Source of the DNA: Selaginella moellendorffii
Lineage: Eukaryota; Streptophyta; Lycopodiopsida; Selaginellales; Selaginellaceae
Assembly: GCF_000143415.4 (NCBI RefSeq)
Contig: NW_003314357.1
Span: forward strand, 267,853 to 331,852
DNA: 64,000 bases
Direction of reading: 5' to 3'
Under the pieces are notes generated by a model, which worked only from the letters and a program-made list of their open reading frames with translations, was not told the origin of the DNA and did not search any database. Position numbers and translations under genes: made by a program. Shown here piece by piece: positions 1-12,124 of this stretch; positions within the stretch are counted from its first letter, which is position 1; every line of letters starts with the position of its first letter.

Positions 1-960
1 CATGTCATAACCACTGGCAATGGATCGTCCTCCCTCTTTCCAAACACTGCTGGAGCTTGGACGAAGATCCACTCTTTCCACCACCACAACCATCGCCATC
101 ATGCAGAGATGGAGCTCCAGAAACTCGCAAGCTCTCACGAGAGCGGCCACCACGCGGTTGTGGTGGCCTTTAGCCCTGCAAAAGAGAGGCTTGTCTTCGA
201 GTACTTGTGAGCCAAAGGAATCGCCAGGAGCTTACGACCCTTCCTGTCACTCTTGCTGACGTCTTGATGGTCTTCGTCATCATCATCTTTCATATAATCG
301 TCCTTGTTATCATCATCTATATCATCACCTTCTGCTTGATCTGCTTGATCACCACCAGTGCCAGCAGCCCATTGCTGGAAGAGAGCTCTCACTTGGGGAA
401 GAGCCGAGACGAACGACGGGACGTGTATAAACTCCACGTTGTTTCTCACCAGGCTAAAAACCAGGCACAACCTCGACCCGCTCGTCACCTCCTTGAGCTG
501 GTGCTCGCAGTCGCAAAAGAAGATCGTCGAGAAGTAGTGGCTGGAGCTCCCGTCCGAGAAATCAAACTCGGAGCACTGCCATCCCTGGCGGACCGCAAGA
601 GCCCTGCCGCTGTGTCCCGTGCTCGTTGGAAGTCGCAAGATCATCGTCGTAAACATGCCATCTTCCTTCTCCGCGTCCCTGTGGAACTTGAAGTGGCCGC
701 CAGCCTCGTAGAGCTCTCGGGATTGATCTGCCAAGGCCGTATGGAGCTTGCTGGCACACGGACTTGATCTTGTCGAGATCTAGGGGCGAGAGTGGAAGAT
801 CAATCTTCTCAGTGCCTTCCACCAGGAGCAACACTGGCATCCGAAACTTTGCTACATTGATCTCACCTCCGGTGGCGAAGACCTCGCGGTCGCACCACAG
901 CGCCTTGTTGAGGATGGAAATCTTGTATCGTAAGTTCCAAAGCTTTAGGGTTTATCAGGT
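1..960 (-). pseudogene. 2-oxoglutarate/Fe(II) oxygenase pseudogene (prolyl-4-hydroxylase-like)
   Basis: Read on the minus strand, about 760-930 encodes a typical start of this plant/fungal oxygenase family (FATGGEI, then IDLPLSPLDLDKIKSVCQQA and PYGLG). About 400-734 continues with the core YEAGGHFKFHRD, where HxD is the iron ligand, and a distal CEHQLKEVTSGSR supplying the second His and the 2OG-binding Arg. An acidic linker and AHKYSKTSLSFAG follow. The reading frame breaks twice. Near 736 the roughly 60 residues normally lying between PYGLG and the HxD core are missing and the frame changes. Near 155 the frame shifts again before VVAALVRACEFLELHL. No GT-AG intron explains either break. The 3' end runs off the left edge. 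The family assignment rests on motifs. A sequencing error could explain the second break but not the first. Confidence 0.7.
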
Positions 961-2440
961 AAATGCGGATGCTCTCAAAATTTAGGGCTCCCTCGCTATA
1001 ATTATGCCTCCCCTTCATCTTCTTCAGCTTCATTTAATCATTGCAGCAGGAGCTTCACCACCTTTAGAAAGGATACTTGTTTCTTAGGTGGACCTGGTAG
1101 AAGTGGTGACAAACAGGTTATTGCCGTGGGCTACGTTCCTATGGCCTCATGCTCCTGCGGCCCCATGTGTGGCATTCATGGAGGTGACATAAACGACTAC
1201 GTGCCAGATGTGGCCGTCTGCAATCCTCGCACGGGTTTCCACCGTGAGCTACCCACTGACCTTAACAACACTCCTGATTCAGCGCACACCTATGGTCAGA
1301 TGAAGTTGGAAATGAGCGGCAACCATATCAGTTCAGCCTTCACCTGCTTTGCACACAATCAAGTGATAAGTACACCGTTTATACTTGGCACTCGAGCGGC
1401 CACACCACCTCTAGTATACTCAGTCAGTCGACTGGCCTCTTCAACTTAGCAATCTGCTAATGATGCACACACTAACATGCTTGACTCTGGAGAGGCCCGA
1501 AGCTCTCAATCTCAAACATCATAATTGGCTGGAACTTTCAATAAGCGTGCACTGACTCAAGCTTGCATCTACATCCCATAGCGTCACAGGGGCTGCTGGG
1601 TAAGCTCACGATCATGTGGCCACATTGCAATACATCAAAGTCAGTTCCCTTCAAGAAAGTCAAAAGTTGTTGACAAATAAGCTTCAAGGAAAACTCAATG
1701 CCACTTCCACTAGCAAAAGTGTTAAATGAAAAAAGTGTGTGGTTGAAGCATTGTCTCTGGCTGCCATGGAGAAGGTTACAATTGGAGTACCCATTAGAGG
1801 GTCAAGATATAGTAGGACATAGTGCATAGGTTTCTCAAGCATCCTTCCATGGATGATGCTTTCAAGAAGTCAGTGATGGTTAGTGTTGTGGCTGATAAGG
1901 CTCTTGAGAACCTTATCTTTAGGCCAAAGCGTCCACCATATGGTGAAAAGAGCAGCATTAGATTCAGTCTTAGGAGGAGACTTTGGCTTCTTGTTTCAAA
2001 TAGAGAAAGCTGTAGACAGATCAGAAGCCCTCCAAGAATCAGATATCTCTTTGATTTGGACTCTAGGTTCCCTGATGTCATGTGCTCATTAGGACAAGTC
2101 AGGGCATCACTCAAAACTTTCCTTGAGAAGCCAGATATATTTTTCCAGTTCATAAGTCCCTGGATGAGGATTGAGGTTTTAGGAAAGTTGTGACTCTTTG
2201 CATTACTTCTCAATGTCTTAAGCAAATCTTTTGTTTCTCAATTCTATGACAAGGAGACAATTGAAAACATAATTGGTTTTTGTGACTTGTCAGATTGAGC
2301 TGTAGAAGACCTTCAGCAAGGAGAACTATGAGTGTACATGTGTGTATCTTGTAATGGTGCAGGATGCATGGGTGTGCATGACATTGTGGACTTTTTGCTT
2401 TGTCCACAGCACACCCGTCAATATGACATATATGGTTTTT
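961..2440. other. Decayed low-copy sequence, no intact gene
   Basis: No complete gene is visible. A short plus-strand open stretch at about 1126-1449 contains VAVCNPRTGFHRELP, which resembles the CNPxTxxxRELP blade motif of F-box/kelch proteins, and may be an F-box relic. From about 1600 to 2200 several plus-strand frames carry protein-like fragments interrupted by stops, which suggests a dead gene of unknown family. I could not name it. Confidence 0.25.
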
Positions 2441-2689
2441 TATTTTTCTATATGGTTTTTCACATAACTCTCACAAAAATTGAATAAAATGAAATAGGTG
2501 AATATTCTGTTTCAACCATGTGAGGTTGCAAGATTCCCTTGCAAGAGTACATTGATTTGGGATCAAAGTCTTATAATTACTATAGTATACATATATGTGT
2601 TCTGACATAATTCTCTCCAAAGTATAGTTATGAAACTGGAACTGAATCAAGTTATCAATATACATAACATTTGATTCTATGAATCCTAT

Positions 2690-3075
2690 TATGCAACTAT
2701 AAATCAGTCTGTAGATAACATATGATTTTTATTCTAAAACTATAAATTAATGTGTTTTTTAATGTAGAAAAAATATTTTTTCTCTTTATATTTTAAAAAT
2801 AGAATATAATCTAGTTGATGATATATGTAATACAAAATTGGAACACAATATGGTCTTTAATGTAGATAACATATGATTATCTCAAGCACAATTTTAAAAC
2901 TAGGACACAATCTGATTTCTAATATAGATAATGTTATGGCACATTATATGTGAAACACAATATTGTTTTTAATATAGATAACATATAATTATTTTAAGCA
3001 TTATTCTAAGGTTGGAACATAATATAGTTTTTAATAAAGATAGAGTTGTTGTCCATGATTTCAATATAGATAATG
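2690..3075. repeat. Degenerate AT-rich tandem repeat
   Basis: The motif TAGATAACATATGAT or a close variant, followed by a TTAAGCACAATTCTAAAACT-like tail and GGAACACAATATG, recurs near 2708, 2864, 2922, 2975 and 3063. The spacing is irregular, about 55 bp or multiples. Units are strongly diverged. The remaining sequence from 2440 to 3780 is AT-rich with no gene seen. Confidence 0.5.
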
Positions 3076-3779
3076 GTATGGTTTACATTAGCTTTACTTG
3101 GCCATAGCAGCTTTATGAGGGGGCATGGTGGTGGCTAGTGTCATGGGACTTCTTTTCTGCTTAGCCATAGTGTTCACATTTGCATTTCAATTTTATGGTG
3201 AATAAATTTTTTTTCTCTCTAATGAAACTCTATGTTAGACTCAATGGTTTCCTACCGAATGTGTAGAAATTATGCCTATCAATGAAATATGTTAGCATAA
3301 CTTATCTGTTGATTTATAAAAAGGAGTGAGAAAAAAAAACTTTAATATAGTTCTACTTCACTCTTCTTTGTTTTATGATGTTTGGGCAAAACATTTTGAT
3401 TACACCTAAGCTTATGTAATAGAATCAACATAGAGAAACTGAATAAAAGAATGTAATAAAACAAAAATGTTGTATAACTGTCATTGTGCTACAATTGTTG
3501 GCCTCTAGCACTACTAACATTCCACCCCTTGAGCCTATTGTCAAGGGCCAAAGCCAGCTCAAGAATAAGAGTTAAAGTCAGGAGTTTTTCCTTCTTTTTT
3601 TGGTTATAGTGGGGGAATAAGGGAATATTTGGCTGGAAACAGGGTGTTACCTTTGGTGCCAGAGGTTGACGAGAGGGCAAACAGCCAATTTCCGGGCATA
3701 GCATGTGTGTAGAAGTGAGGGGAGTGAAATAAAAGAGAAGGTTCTTGGAAGGATGCCTCATCTGACAGCCTTGAAGCGC

Positions 3780-4660
3780 GTGGAGCGGAGGTTGGCAATG
3801 TAGTAGCAACTACAGTTGTTTGAGGAGCGCATCATAACAAGAATCGCTCAAGATCAACCAATCTATGTGAGTTGTCCGACCTGTAAGCAGCCTTGGGTTA
3901 GGATGTTGGCAAAGGTTGTAGCAGAGGTTGCCGAAGAGGCTAGGGACGAGACTAGGCAGCAATGATTCTCCACTTCGTTGGAGTGTCATCGCGAGGAGTG
4001 ACATCTTTTGGTGACTACCAGGGAAGCAAGTGTTGAGGGCATCCTTTTTAGCTACCTTTTAGCCAATAGGCTTTTCACAGTGACTCATAAGTGATTTGAG
4101 TCATTTCCAACTTTTGTTGGGTGAGAGTTTACAAAACTATACATTAAGGTTCAAGGGATTGATTCTCAAGAAGCAACCACAACTAACAGAAGAGGAGCAA
4201 GCACAGTACTACATAAATGGCTTGCCTCATGCAGTTAACTTTCATGTCTCATACTATAATCCACAAACTTTGGCCGATGCAATTTGTCTTGTAAGAACAT
4301 GGGAGCAAGTGTAGCTCAAGATGAGATGCCACTATAGTAATCCTAGATTAGGAGCTTTCAGCAATGGAATGATGAGTTCTATGATAAGAGGTCCTGCAAG
4401 TATGCTGTAGCAACCAATGCCTACTAGACAATAGTCTTCTGGAGTATTTAGAACAAGTCTTGGGATGATGGACTATAGCTACCAACAACAGTGACAATGG
4501 CAAGCTTTAACAAATGTAATTCCAAATCCAATGCCAACTACAGTGGATATCCAAGTAGAGATGAAGAAAATAAAGGAGGACATAGTGGAAGTCGTGACAA
4601 AAAAAATGAATGACTTGTAATTGAATTGGGTCAGAAGGGTATAGAGTAGGCTATAACCCA
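3780..4660 (+). mobile_element. LTR-retrotransposon gag remnant
   Basis: At 4096-4314 the plus strand reads GESLQNYTLRFKGLILKK, then LTEEEQAQYYINGL. This is the pattern of the retrotransposon gag (capsid) domain of Ty3/gypsy-type elements: gEsvqdYtrrFe, then LsEeekvryFlkGL. About 4520-4620 encodes a charged, coiled-coil-like stretch (VDIQVEMKKIKEDIVEVV) that could be the downstream gag region. Stops interrupt the frame on both sides, and no protease, reverse transcriptase or integrase follows. It is a dead fragment of a larger element. Confidence 0.5.
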
Positions 4661-4776
4661 TATGGCATTCTTTACTGTTTAATGATGAAAGTCTTAGAAG
4701 TGTTTTAAATGAGTTTCATAATATTTAATTTTCTAATAAAAAATTTATTCAAGTTAACAATTTTTAATTTAGTAAT

Positions 4777-5799
4777 TTAAAGAGCTTTCCAAAAGACTCT
4801 TCCTTTCCAATAAATAATAACATTACCATAGTTTGTAATAACTAGTGTTGTTGTGATCTCACATGAAGGTTGTGGTTTGCAATAAATATTACTAGCCCAA
4901 TAAATAAATTTGCTATTATCATCTTTAGGTTGCAGATATGTATTATCTTCTTTAATCACAAAATTACCATCCTTTTGCAAATGTGCATAACAATTTTGAA
5001 CAGGTTTAAAGTTATGTTTACTAGTCCAAAGGATAGAGTTATACCCAATTCTATATAGCACTAGCTTGCAATTACTATCTAAGGTTAGTTTAAATTTTCT
5101 ATTTCCTGAAGTTATACTATTATTAATATCAATAGTTGAGCCAACAATATCAGCATTTTGCCCAACAAGTACAGTTGAAAATGCCCAACAATTTTCACTA
5201 TAGACATCCTTTATTTGCAAAGGAATTACTTTTTTTATTGGAATTATAGATATTGGTTTATCAGTAGAATTGATATGCATTAATAAATCATGAGGAAGCA
5301 TTGCAGAGAAGGTATAATCAATCATAAGATTTAAAAATACAACTCGAATTTCTGCACAAAAAGATATACGATGAGGGTCTGATGCAGCATAGTCAACAAT
5401 AGAGGTTACAATTCTTTCAAAAATTATTCTAATTTCAGGACCTTGATAACCAAATGGGCTTGTTGGATCAGTTGTGCAAGTATATGATACAAGACTCTCT
5501 GGACCAGTGACTCCAGGAGCTAAAATATATAAATTTACAGTCATCCTAATCCTTGATCTACGAAAGATGATGATCAAAGTTTGTAATGATGGGGGATATG
5601 TTTGGCCATCTTGAAACCTTGAGTAAATATACAATAAAGTATGCCTTAAAGTGCGCCTGAATATATTTACATTAAGAACAAAGGGATTTCTAATATAAAC
5701 CACACTAGGGTCAGTAGCTGGAGTAGGAGGTGGTGACAATACAAATATTAATGAATTTGAAATGAAAAAAATGTATATAAGAAAAAAATTCATTCTCAT
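4777..5799 (-). CDS. Secreted protein with C-terminal bulb-type (B-)lectin domain
   Basis: This is an intact intronless 340-residue ORF. Residues 1-22 (MRMNFFLIYIFFISNSLIF) form a clear signal peptide, so the product is probably secreted or vacuolar. Residues about 225-340 look like a GNA/bulb-type lectin domain with three degenerate sugar-binding blades: LDSNCKLVLY, LQKDGNFVI and ITNYGNVIIY, against the family pattern QxDxNxVxY. The first blade has lost the canonical Gln and the third has TNYGN in place of QDDGN, so mannose binding is uncertain. Residues 23-220 match no family I recognise. Paired upstream A/T motifs (about 5800-5830) could be a TATA box. The gene sits alone in an AT-rich, transposon-bearing stretch and its codons are far more AT-rich than those of the genes to the right. 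Confidence 0.6.
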   Translation of the reverse strand: MRMNFFLIYIFFISNSLIFVLSPPPTPATDPSVVYIRNPFVLNVNIFRRTLRHTLLYIYSRFQDGQTYPPSLQTLIIIFRRSRIRMTVNLYILAPGVTGPESLVSYTCTTDPTSPFGYQGPEIRIIFERIVTSIVDYAASDPHRISFCAEIRVVFLNLMIDYTFSAMLPHDLLMHINSTDKPISIIPIKKVIPLQIKDVYSENCWAFSTVLVGQNADIVGSTIDINNSITSGNRKFKLTLDSNCKLVLYRIGYNSILWTSKHNFKPVQNCYAHLQKDGNFVIKEDNTYLQPKDDNSKFIYWASNIYCKPQPSCEITTTLVITNYGNVIIYWKGRVFWKAL

Positions 5800-5829
5800 G
5801 ATAAGTATATAAATTTATAAACTCCTTAA

Positions 5830-8800
5830 TATTATTTTATGTTATAATTAGGCCAATCTCATTGGTATAATATTGTGGGATATCCATCTAAATGCTTATT
5901 TGTATTTTTGGTAAATCCAAATAAGTGTACAAAAGAGGTATTAGTTCAATATCTAAATTATTTTAACTATATTATCCAAAATTTAGAGCTTGCGAAGGGG
6001 TAAAGATATATATATATTCCAATGAAACAGACAGCAAAGATGGATATTCTTTAGAAAGATAATAAGTGCCTTAACAACTTAGACATATAAAACACATTCG
6101 TTATTAAAGATGCAAGATGTGTTTTGTCAGATAAATAAATGGTACTTTAGGGATATTATTTTTATATGATCGATTCAGAGTTTTTAATGTTTGATGGTTA
6201 TGATTTATTTCTTAACAAATATGGTCTAAAATACTATACACTACTATCAATTTTATTCAATATAAAAATCTAGCTCATTATTAATGAGTATCATTATGAA
6301 CCACAACCATAACCTCCTCTTCCTCGTCCATGACTTTATTCATAATTGTGGCCACCATCACTACCATCACCAGCATTAGTCACAAACTAGGAGTCTCATG
6401 AAGATAGTACCCATCAATTTCCCCATATATAATCTATTTAACATTAATAAATATAGTTAAATTTTCTCTCACCATGAAAGTAATCCATAAATATGAACTA
6501 CAAAATGCTGGCAAAAAATATGTTATATCTTGCAATTGTCTCTAAATTAGAATTTGTTTTGGAAGTCACTAAAGAAAAGCCAAAGTCCTTGTCACAGTAA
6601 TTTTTTTTCCATAACAATAAACTCACACCTTGTGTTAATTGTTACATCACAAGTAGTATATACTAGATTTTCTCATAACTTGGCTATCAGCAAACTCTTC
6701 TTTGACACATATCCTCCTAAAACTAATATTTATTGCATATCGTTTTTCTAACACCAAAACCATCTATTGTTATCAAACATAAGCACAAACTGAAGGATTG
6801 TAGCAGCTAATCTTTCTCATAAAAACTCTATATAAAATAAAATAAAACCTTTTTGTGATTTAGAGTATTATAAGATTTTAAGGGTATCAAATTCCTTACC
6901 TCTAAAGTAATACTTGAATAAAAACCATTATACTGATTAGGATGAAATTTAACTAAACTCTAAACTTGATATGTGTCCATGGCAATTTAGCTCGAGTATT
7001 GTGCCAGCACTAACTTGCATTAACTACTTCAAAATTTTATTAAAATATGTGCTTTAAGAATAATTGTATTAAGAAGCATAAAGTGCTATTGTAAACTAGG
7101 TAATATAAGCTTGAATTTGGATTAGCTAAAGAATTATAATGGATATCCTATTATATTATTCTACCAATAAGTTTGGAAATATTTATTCTTATTGTATTAG
7201 ATCATATTTACATTTGTGCAGAGATTTGAGTTGTATTTTTAGATATAAGGATTGACTATGACTTTTTCCAGTACTACGTAGTGATTTTGGATTAAATATA
7301 GGTTCTATAAAAGGTATTAATTTCTTTAAAAGTGATCAAAGTGGAAATCCTCTTCTTTATATAATGGACATTTGGTGATGAAATTATCCAAGTAAACAAT
7401 GGTTTAACTTCTGGAAATAAAAAGTTTAGGTTATGATAGATGAGTATGATAAAAATTTAAGATTAAAAGTATGAACCACTTCTTCATCTTAAGTTTGAGC
7501 ACTTTATATTTGCATCATGTAATAGTGTTAATCTTCATTCTCTATAGTAAATGTTAAAAGATATAAGCACCATAAAGATAGCCCCACCTAGTTTTTAGTG
7601 GGTATGATGTTATTGGTTCTTAAGGGACACTAAACATTTGATGCACTTTCAAGAAAAATAGTCTTAGAGAATAATTATTAAGATCAAGTAATTTCAATCA
7701 AAATATATATGCTTAAGTGTTATATTGATTAAAGTTTCATAATGTTATATTATACTGCATTTAATCAATAAATATCTGTTTTTGCATATATTGTTATGAA
7801 ATATTTTCCAACCAAGAAGATATAAGTTTGGTATTTTTTATTGAAACAAAAAAAAACATAATTGGTACTTCACTTGTGTTTTTGAGTTTCTTCTTAATCA
7901 TAGCCTTGTGCTACAAGCTGGAAATATCTTTGAAGGCTCAAGATTAGCCATAAACTAAATTGAAGCCATACTCTTGCAATAAGCCTTGTGACAGGTTAGG
8001 CAACTTATTGCTCATTACAAGTTTTGGATTTAATCATTCCCAAAGTGTGTGTTACCCAAAGATGTCTACCATGGATAAAGTTGGCCTAACTACATCAGAC
8101 TCTTTGCAAGCTTTAAATTTGGAAGGTAGTTAAGTGTTACATTTTACAAGGCAATTTCTTTTGCCTTGCAATAGGAAAGGTGAATATTACAATTGTCCTT
8201 TATTTTGCAAGATAAAAATTTAACTTATACTTCCTAATATATAGATATTTATATATAAAAAATGCTTCTAATACAACTAGTTCAATCACACAAAATCCTT
8301 CTCTCTCTTTTTGATGCCATTTATCATTAACATGCCCCTAGTTAATCTTATTGTAGTCATCATCACCATTTAAATAGAAGAACATAAAATTATCTAAAGT
8401 AGAGAGCATCTTGAAGTAGTTTTTAGTTGATTTTGACAAGAAAATCCATGTTTAGCACAAACAAGTGTTTAAAAATTTCAAGAAGATGATTTTTCACAGT
8501 TCCATCAAATTATAATATATATCTATCATGGAAATATCATCTCTGAAAACCATTAATCCATTTTTTGTTGGCAAAGTCTTTTACATTTTTCCCCATCTAT
8601 TGGTTTAATAAGATTTCTTTCTATGTAAACTTTGACAATGATTCGTGATCAACATTTTTTTATTTGTTTCCATTTCAGCCAAGCATATTAATAAGATAAT
8701 ATGCTTTGATAGGGCTAAAATATTTTGAATTTGTCCTCAAAATGTATGCCACGTGGCAAACCCTACCCTTCAAGTAATGGCAAATTAGAAACTAATCCTC

Positions 8801-9080
8801 AAATGCAAGATAAACATGCCTTTGCAGGGCTCTTCAGGGTACAAATTTGAGGCCTGACTCTTTTTACAAACCTTTTAATTAGGTCAACACCAGTTTTGAC
8901 ATTTGATCTTGTCTTTTCATCAGGTTATATTCCTGGTATGCAATACTATCCATCTGCTTCAATAAAACTCTGAGCACCTTAAGCTTGATTGTGGCGCCAT
9001 CCATTGCAGCCTATTTGTCACATTTATGTAGCATGGCAACAATTTTAGAATATGTAGTACAAGCAAATCAAATTTGGCAC
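5830..9080. other. AT-rich intergenic stretch, no gene seen
   Basis: About 3.2 kb of AT-rich sequence has no reading frame that resembles a known protein and no clear terminal repeats. Only short open stretches occur (for example 6554-6751) and these look like chance. Confidence 0.6.
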
Positions 9081-9116
9081 TAGTCAATGATAGTCAACAG
9101 TGTTTAGGTCACGGAG

Positions 9117-10957
9117 ATGGAGGAGGCTAAAGGCAAGGGGAACGAGGCGGTCAAGGCGGGCGATTTCGCCCAAGCTCTAGATCACTACAAGCAGGCGATC
9201 GCGATTGCCGTGGCGGATCCAGCGAGAGCGGATGATCTGGCGGCCTTGCACAGCAACTGCTCGTTTGCGCACCTCAAGCTGGGGCAACTGATCGAGGTAT
9301 TGAAGCGATCAATCATAACTTTAAATGCGATCATTTGCAATCCAACTAGGCCTTGGATGAAGCAATTAAATCCGTGCATGCAAACAGCAAATGGAGCAAA
9401 GTAAGCGGTTCTTCGAATCCTTGGAGAAAATGTGATGAAAGTTTTTTTTCTTTCCTCTTTTCATGTAGGCTCACTTTCGATGCGGGGAAGTTTACTTTGC
9501 GATGCGGGATTACGCCCGTGCGGAGGAAGCATATGCACAAGCAGCTCAACTGGTACGATCTCGCTCTCTTTTCCTTGTTGCTTTCGAGTTTTTCGTTTTA
9601 TCTTTATCTGTGTAGCTTGCAGTCTCCAGCAGATGAAACCATCGGTAGAAAACTCCGTCTCACGCGTGAAGCTGTAAATGGGAACTTCTACTTTCGACAG
9701 GTATGATTTTTCGCTGGAGTTTACTTATTTCTTTTGACTGATACAAGACCACTTTTTTTCTAGCTTCTAGCGGGAAGAGATTTCTGTCTAAACCCCGGGA
9801 ATATAATAGAAACGCAGGTGAGTGAGGCTTATTTTTTGCTGCTCAAAGTATAGCTCGCCACAATGAGATGTTTACTTCAGATTTTCAACGCTGGAGCTCA
9901 GATGCAAAACTACGTCTATTTGGTTGGCGATGCGAAAACTCGCGAGGCTGTAGTGGTCGATCCGGCATGGGACGTCAAAGTAAGTCCTTACATGCGTGGA
10001 AAAAATCTTGTTTTATTGGAGTTCCACTAGGGAATCAAAGCCTTCGCAGATGCGGAACACATAAAACTTGTAAGTGAATTTTATTTTGGGAGATCATTCT
10101 AAAAGAACTTCTTTCTCTCGCTAAAGGTCGGTGCTGTAGCTACTCATTATCACTTTGATCATACTGGAGGCCCCCCTCCGCCTCCTTTCGATCGACTTAT
10201 GATCAAGCTGCCGGGAGTGCGTCAACTGGCAGTCGAAGATAATCTCCCGGTACAGCCATTGTATTTCTTGTGTTGGTTCTAACTTTTCCTTTTCCATTTT
10301 CTTGTGTCTTATAGATTTATGTCAACAAGCATGACGCTGGAACAATCAAGACCAAGAACGAGGTGCCCGCGCAGTCTATAGTCGAGTTGGATGTAAGTGG
10401 TGATCGTCGTGCTTTGAGTGTCTATTTCCAATTCTTTTCAGGATTTGAGCACTGTGATGGTGGGAAGCGTGAAACTGGAGTTCATACACACACCGGGTCA
10501 CACTCCGGGAAGCCAGTGCATTCGTATCAACCGGTGCGTGTCACTCACCTCTTCTTTCTCCGGTTTTGATAAAGCAATGCTGTCCAGAGCTCCGGCTGAG
10601 GACATCCTTATTTCCGGCGATACTCTCTTCATTTCCAGGTACTCTAAATCGACTCTTCTATGTGATAGATGACGCTCAAAAAACAACAAAAAAAACGTAG
10701 CTGCGGGAGATTGGATCTTCCAGATTGCAGTGTTGAGGCCATGTACACAAGCTTACAGAAGAAACTTGCATCCTTGCCCGATTCCACGAGGTAGCGTTGT
10801 TTCCATTGACATATATCTCCATGGCTCGCTGCTTCCTTGTAGAGTCTATCCTGGTCACAACTATGGTGGCCCTTCCACCTCCATCGCAAACGAGAAGAAG
10901 CACGGGTTCCTGCGACCGATGTCCGAGAGAGAGTGGCTCCAGCAGCACCGCCTCTAG
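9117..10957 (+). CDS. TPR + metallo-beta-lactamase-fold hydrolase (glyoxalase II-like)
   Basis: Thirteen exons: 9117-9296, 9350-9400, 9469-9552, 9623-9700, 9764-9817, 9881-9979, 10031-10069, 10127-10249, 10315-10392, 10442-10533, 10588-10638, 10701-10790, 10843-10957. All use GT-AG, introns are 49-70 nt, and the product is 377 aa. Residues 1-120 hold TPR-like helices (KGNEAVKAGDFAQALDHYKQ, then AMRDYARAEEAYAQAAQL). Residues about 150-375 are a metallo-beta-lactamase fold. The metal motif HYHFDHTGG is near 203. PGHTPGS supplies the next His, ISGDTLF the bridging Asp, and YPGHNYGG the last His. The C-terminal SIANEKKHGFLRP is as in plant glyoxalase II-like hydrolases. It probably hydrolyses a thioester or similar ester, with the TPR mediating partner binding; the substrate is unknown. 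The intron at 10534-10587 is the least certain because its sequence is also open in frame. Confidence 0.85.
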
Positions 10958-11920
10958 CTCGCGAGGAAGCGGTCGAGTCAAAGAGTGTTTGACCACCGCT
11001 GACTCCCGTTGACCGTGGGAGAAAGTTTGGCACAGATTATCATGGTTGTTGTGGTGTGTCCCAAGTAACAAGGCTGGCGGCCTGTGACCAGCGCAGCTGG
11101 ATTTGGACTTGAATTGCGTATCTCGTTTCCTCGCTTCCAATGTCCCCTTCCATGAAGTTAAAAAAGCTTTAAAAACTATACCACCATTTCTTTGTTCCTC
11201 GTCTCGGGTGTTTCGCCGGGCCAGTTTGGTTTTGGATGGCGATCGCTAGAGGCACTGCTAATTTGCCACTCTCTCTTTTCCTTCTACAAACAAGGACATA
11301 CTACACTTACGTAATGTCCACACCACAAAAACAATGGGAGAGTTTAATAACTTTTATGTGCTGATACTATTTTGGAATACAATGTGGCCGGAGAGAGTTT
11401 CTATTTTGGGTCACACAACCATGTTGTGTTGTTGGGAATGCAGCGAGCAAAGCAAGCAAGAGATCGGTACGACACGTGTCCGTACGCCATTCATTCATTC
11501 ATGGGTCACGAAACCAAATAATTCTCTCCTCTATTATTTTCTTTCTCTCGAGCGATGCTTCACGCGCTCTCGTCTCGTTGTCTTCGATCTCGTCGCTCGT
11601 GAATTGGATTGGTTTTGCTGCTGCTGCTGCTGCTCCGTGAGAATCTGGACTGGACGATCTCTTTGCTCTCCCAGAGGCAGGAAAAGAAAGGCAGAACTTT
11701 GAGCCTGGCTGGAGAGCGTGAGTCTGTGCTACTATACCTCAACGCCTGTGACCAAACAGCCAGCCAGCGCGTGAATAGTCAAGGCTCGAGGTCCAAGGTA
11801 GCCGAGAATCTGTAGATCTTCTTCACTTCCCATACTGGAAAACAACTAAGGAAGATCACATGAGACCATTTACTCAAGAGGAAGGAAACGAGACAGGGAC
11901 AGAGAAGAGAGAGAGAGCAG
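10958..11920. other. Intergenic region upstream of the ERF gene
   Basis: No gene is seen. It holds the 3' flank of the hydrolase gene and probably the distal promoter of the ERF gene. A short CTG run (about 11619-11636) explains the Leu/Cys-rich open frames there. Confidence 0.5.
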
Positions 11921-11940
11921 ACGAGTTCTAGCTATATATT
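11472..11940 (+). promoter_or_regulatory. Putative ERF promoter: ABRE/G-box and TATA box
   Basis: ACACGTGTC at 11472-11480 contains the CACGTG core of ABRE/G-box elements. TATATATT at 11933-11940 is a plausible TATA box about 190 nt before the ATG, after a purine-rich (GA)n stretch. Use of these sites is inferred, but an ABRE would fit an ABI4-like gene. Confidence 0.4.
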
Positions 11941-12124
11941 CGTACCGTTGTCCTTGAGGGACTTGAGCTGAGTGCTATAGCTGAAAGAATAGACAAAGCA
12001 GAGTTAGATCAGTGCTAGAGTAGAGGAAGGATACTTACTTGAGAAAGGACGAGCAGCAGCTCGGATGATAGAAGTTTGAACTGGAAAGCATTTCAATTCA
12101 CAGCGCTGCTCACCACCACCGTCG

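Noticed and set aside
20-767. Plus-strand open frames at the left edge
   Set aside because: They lie opposite the 2OG oxygenase pseudogene, whose minus-strand motifs are clear, and have no family resemblance.
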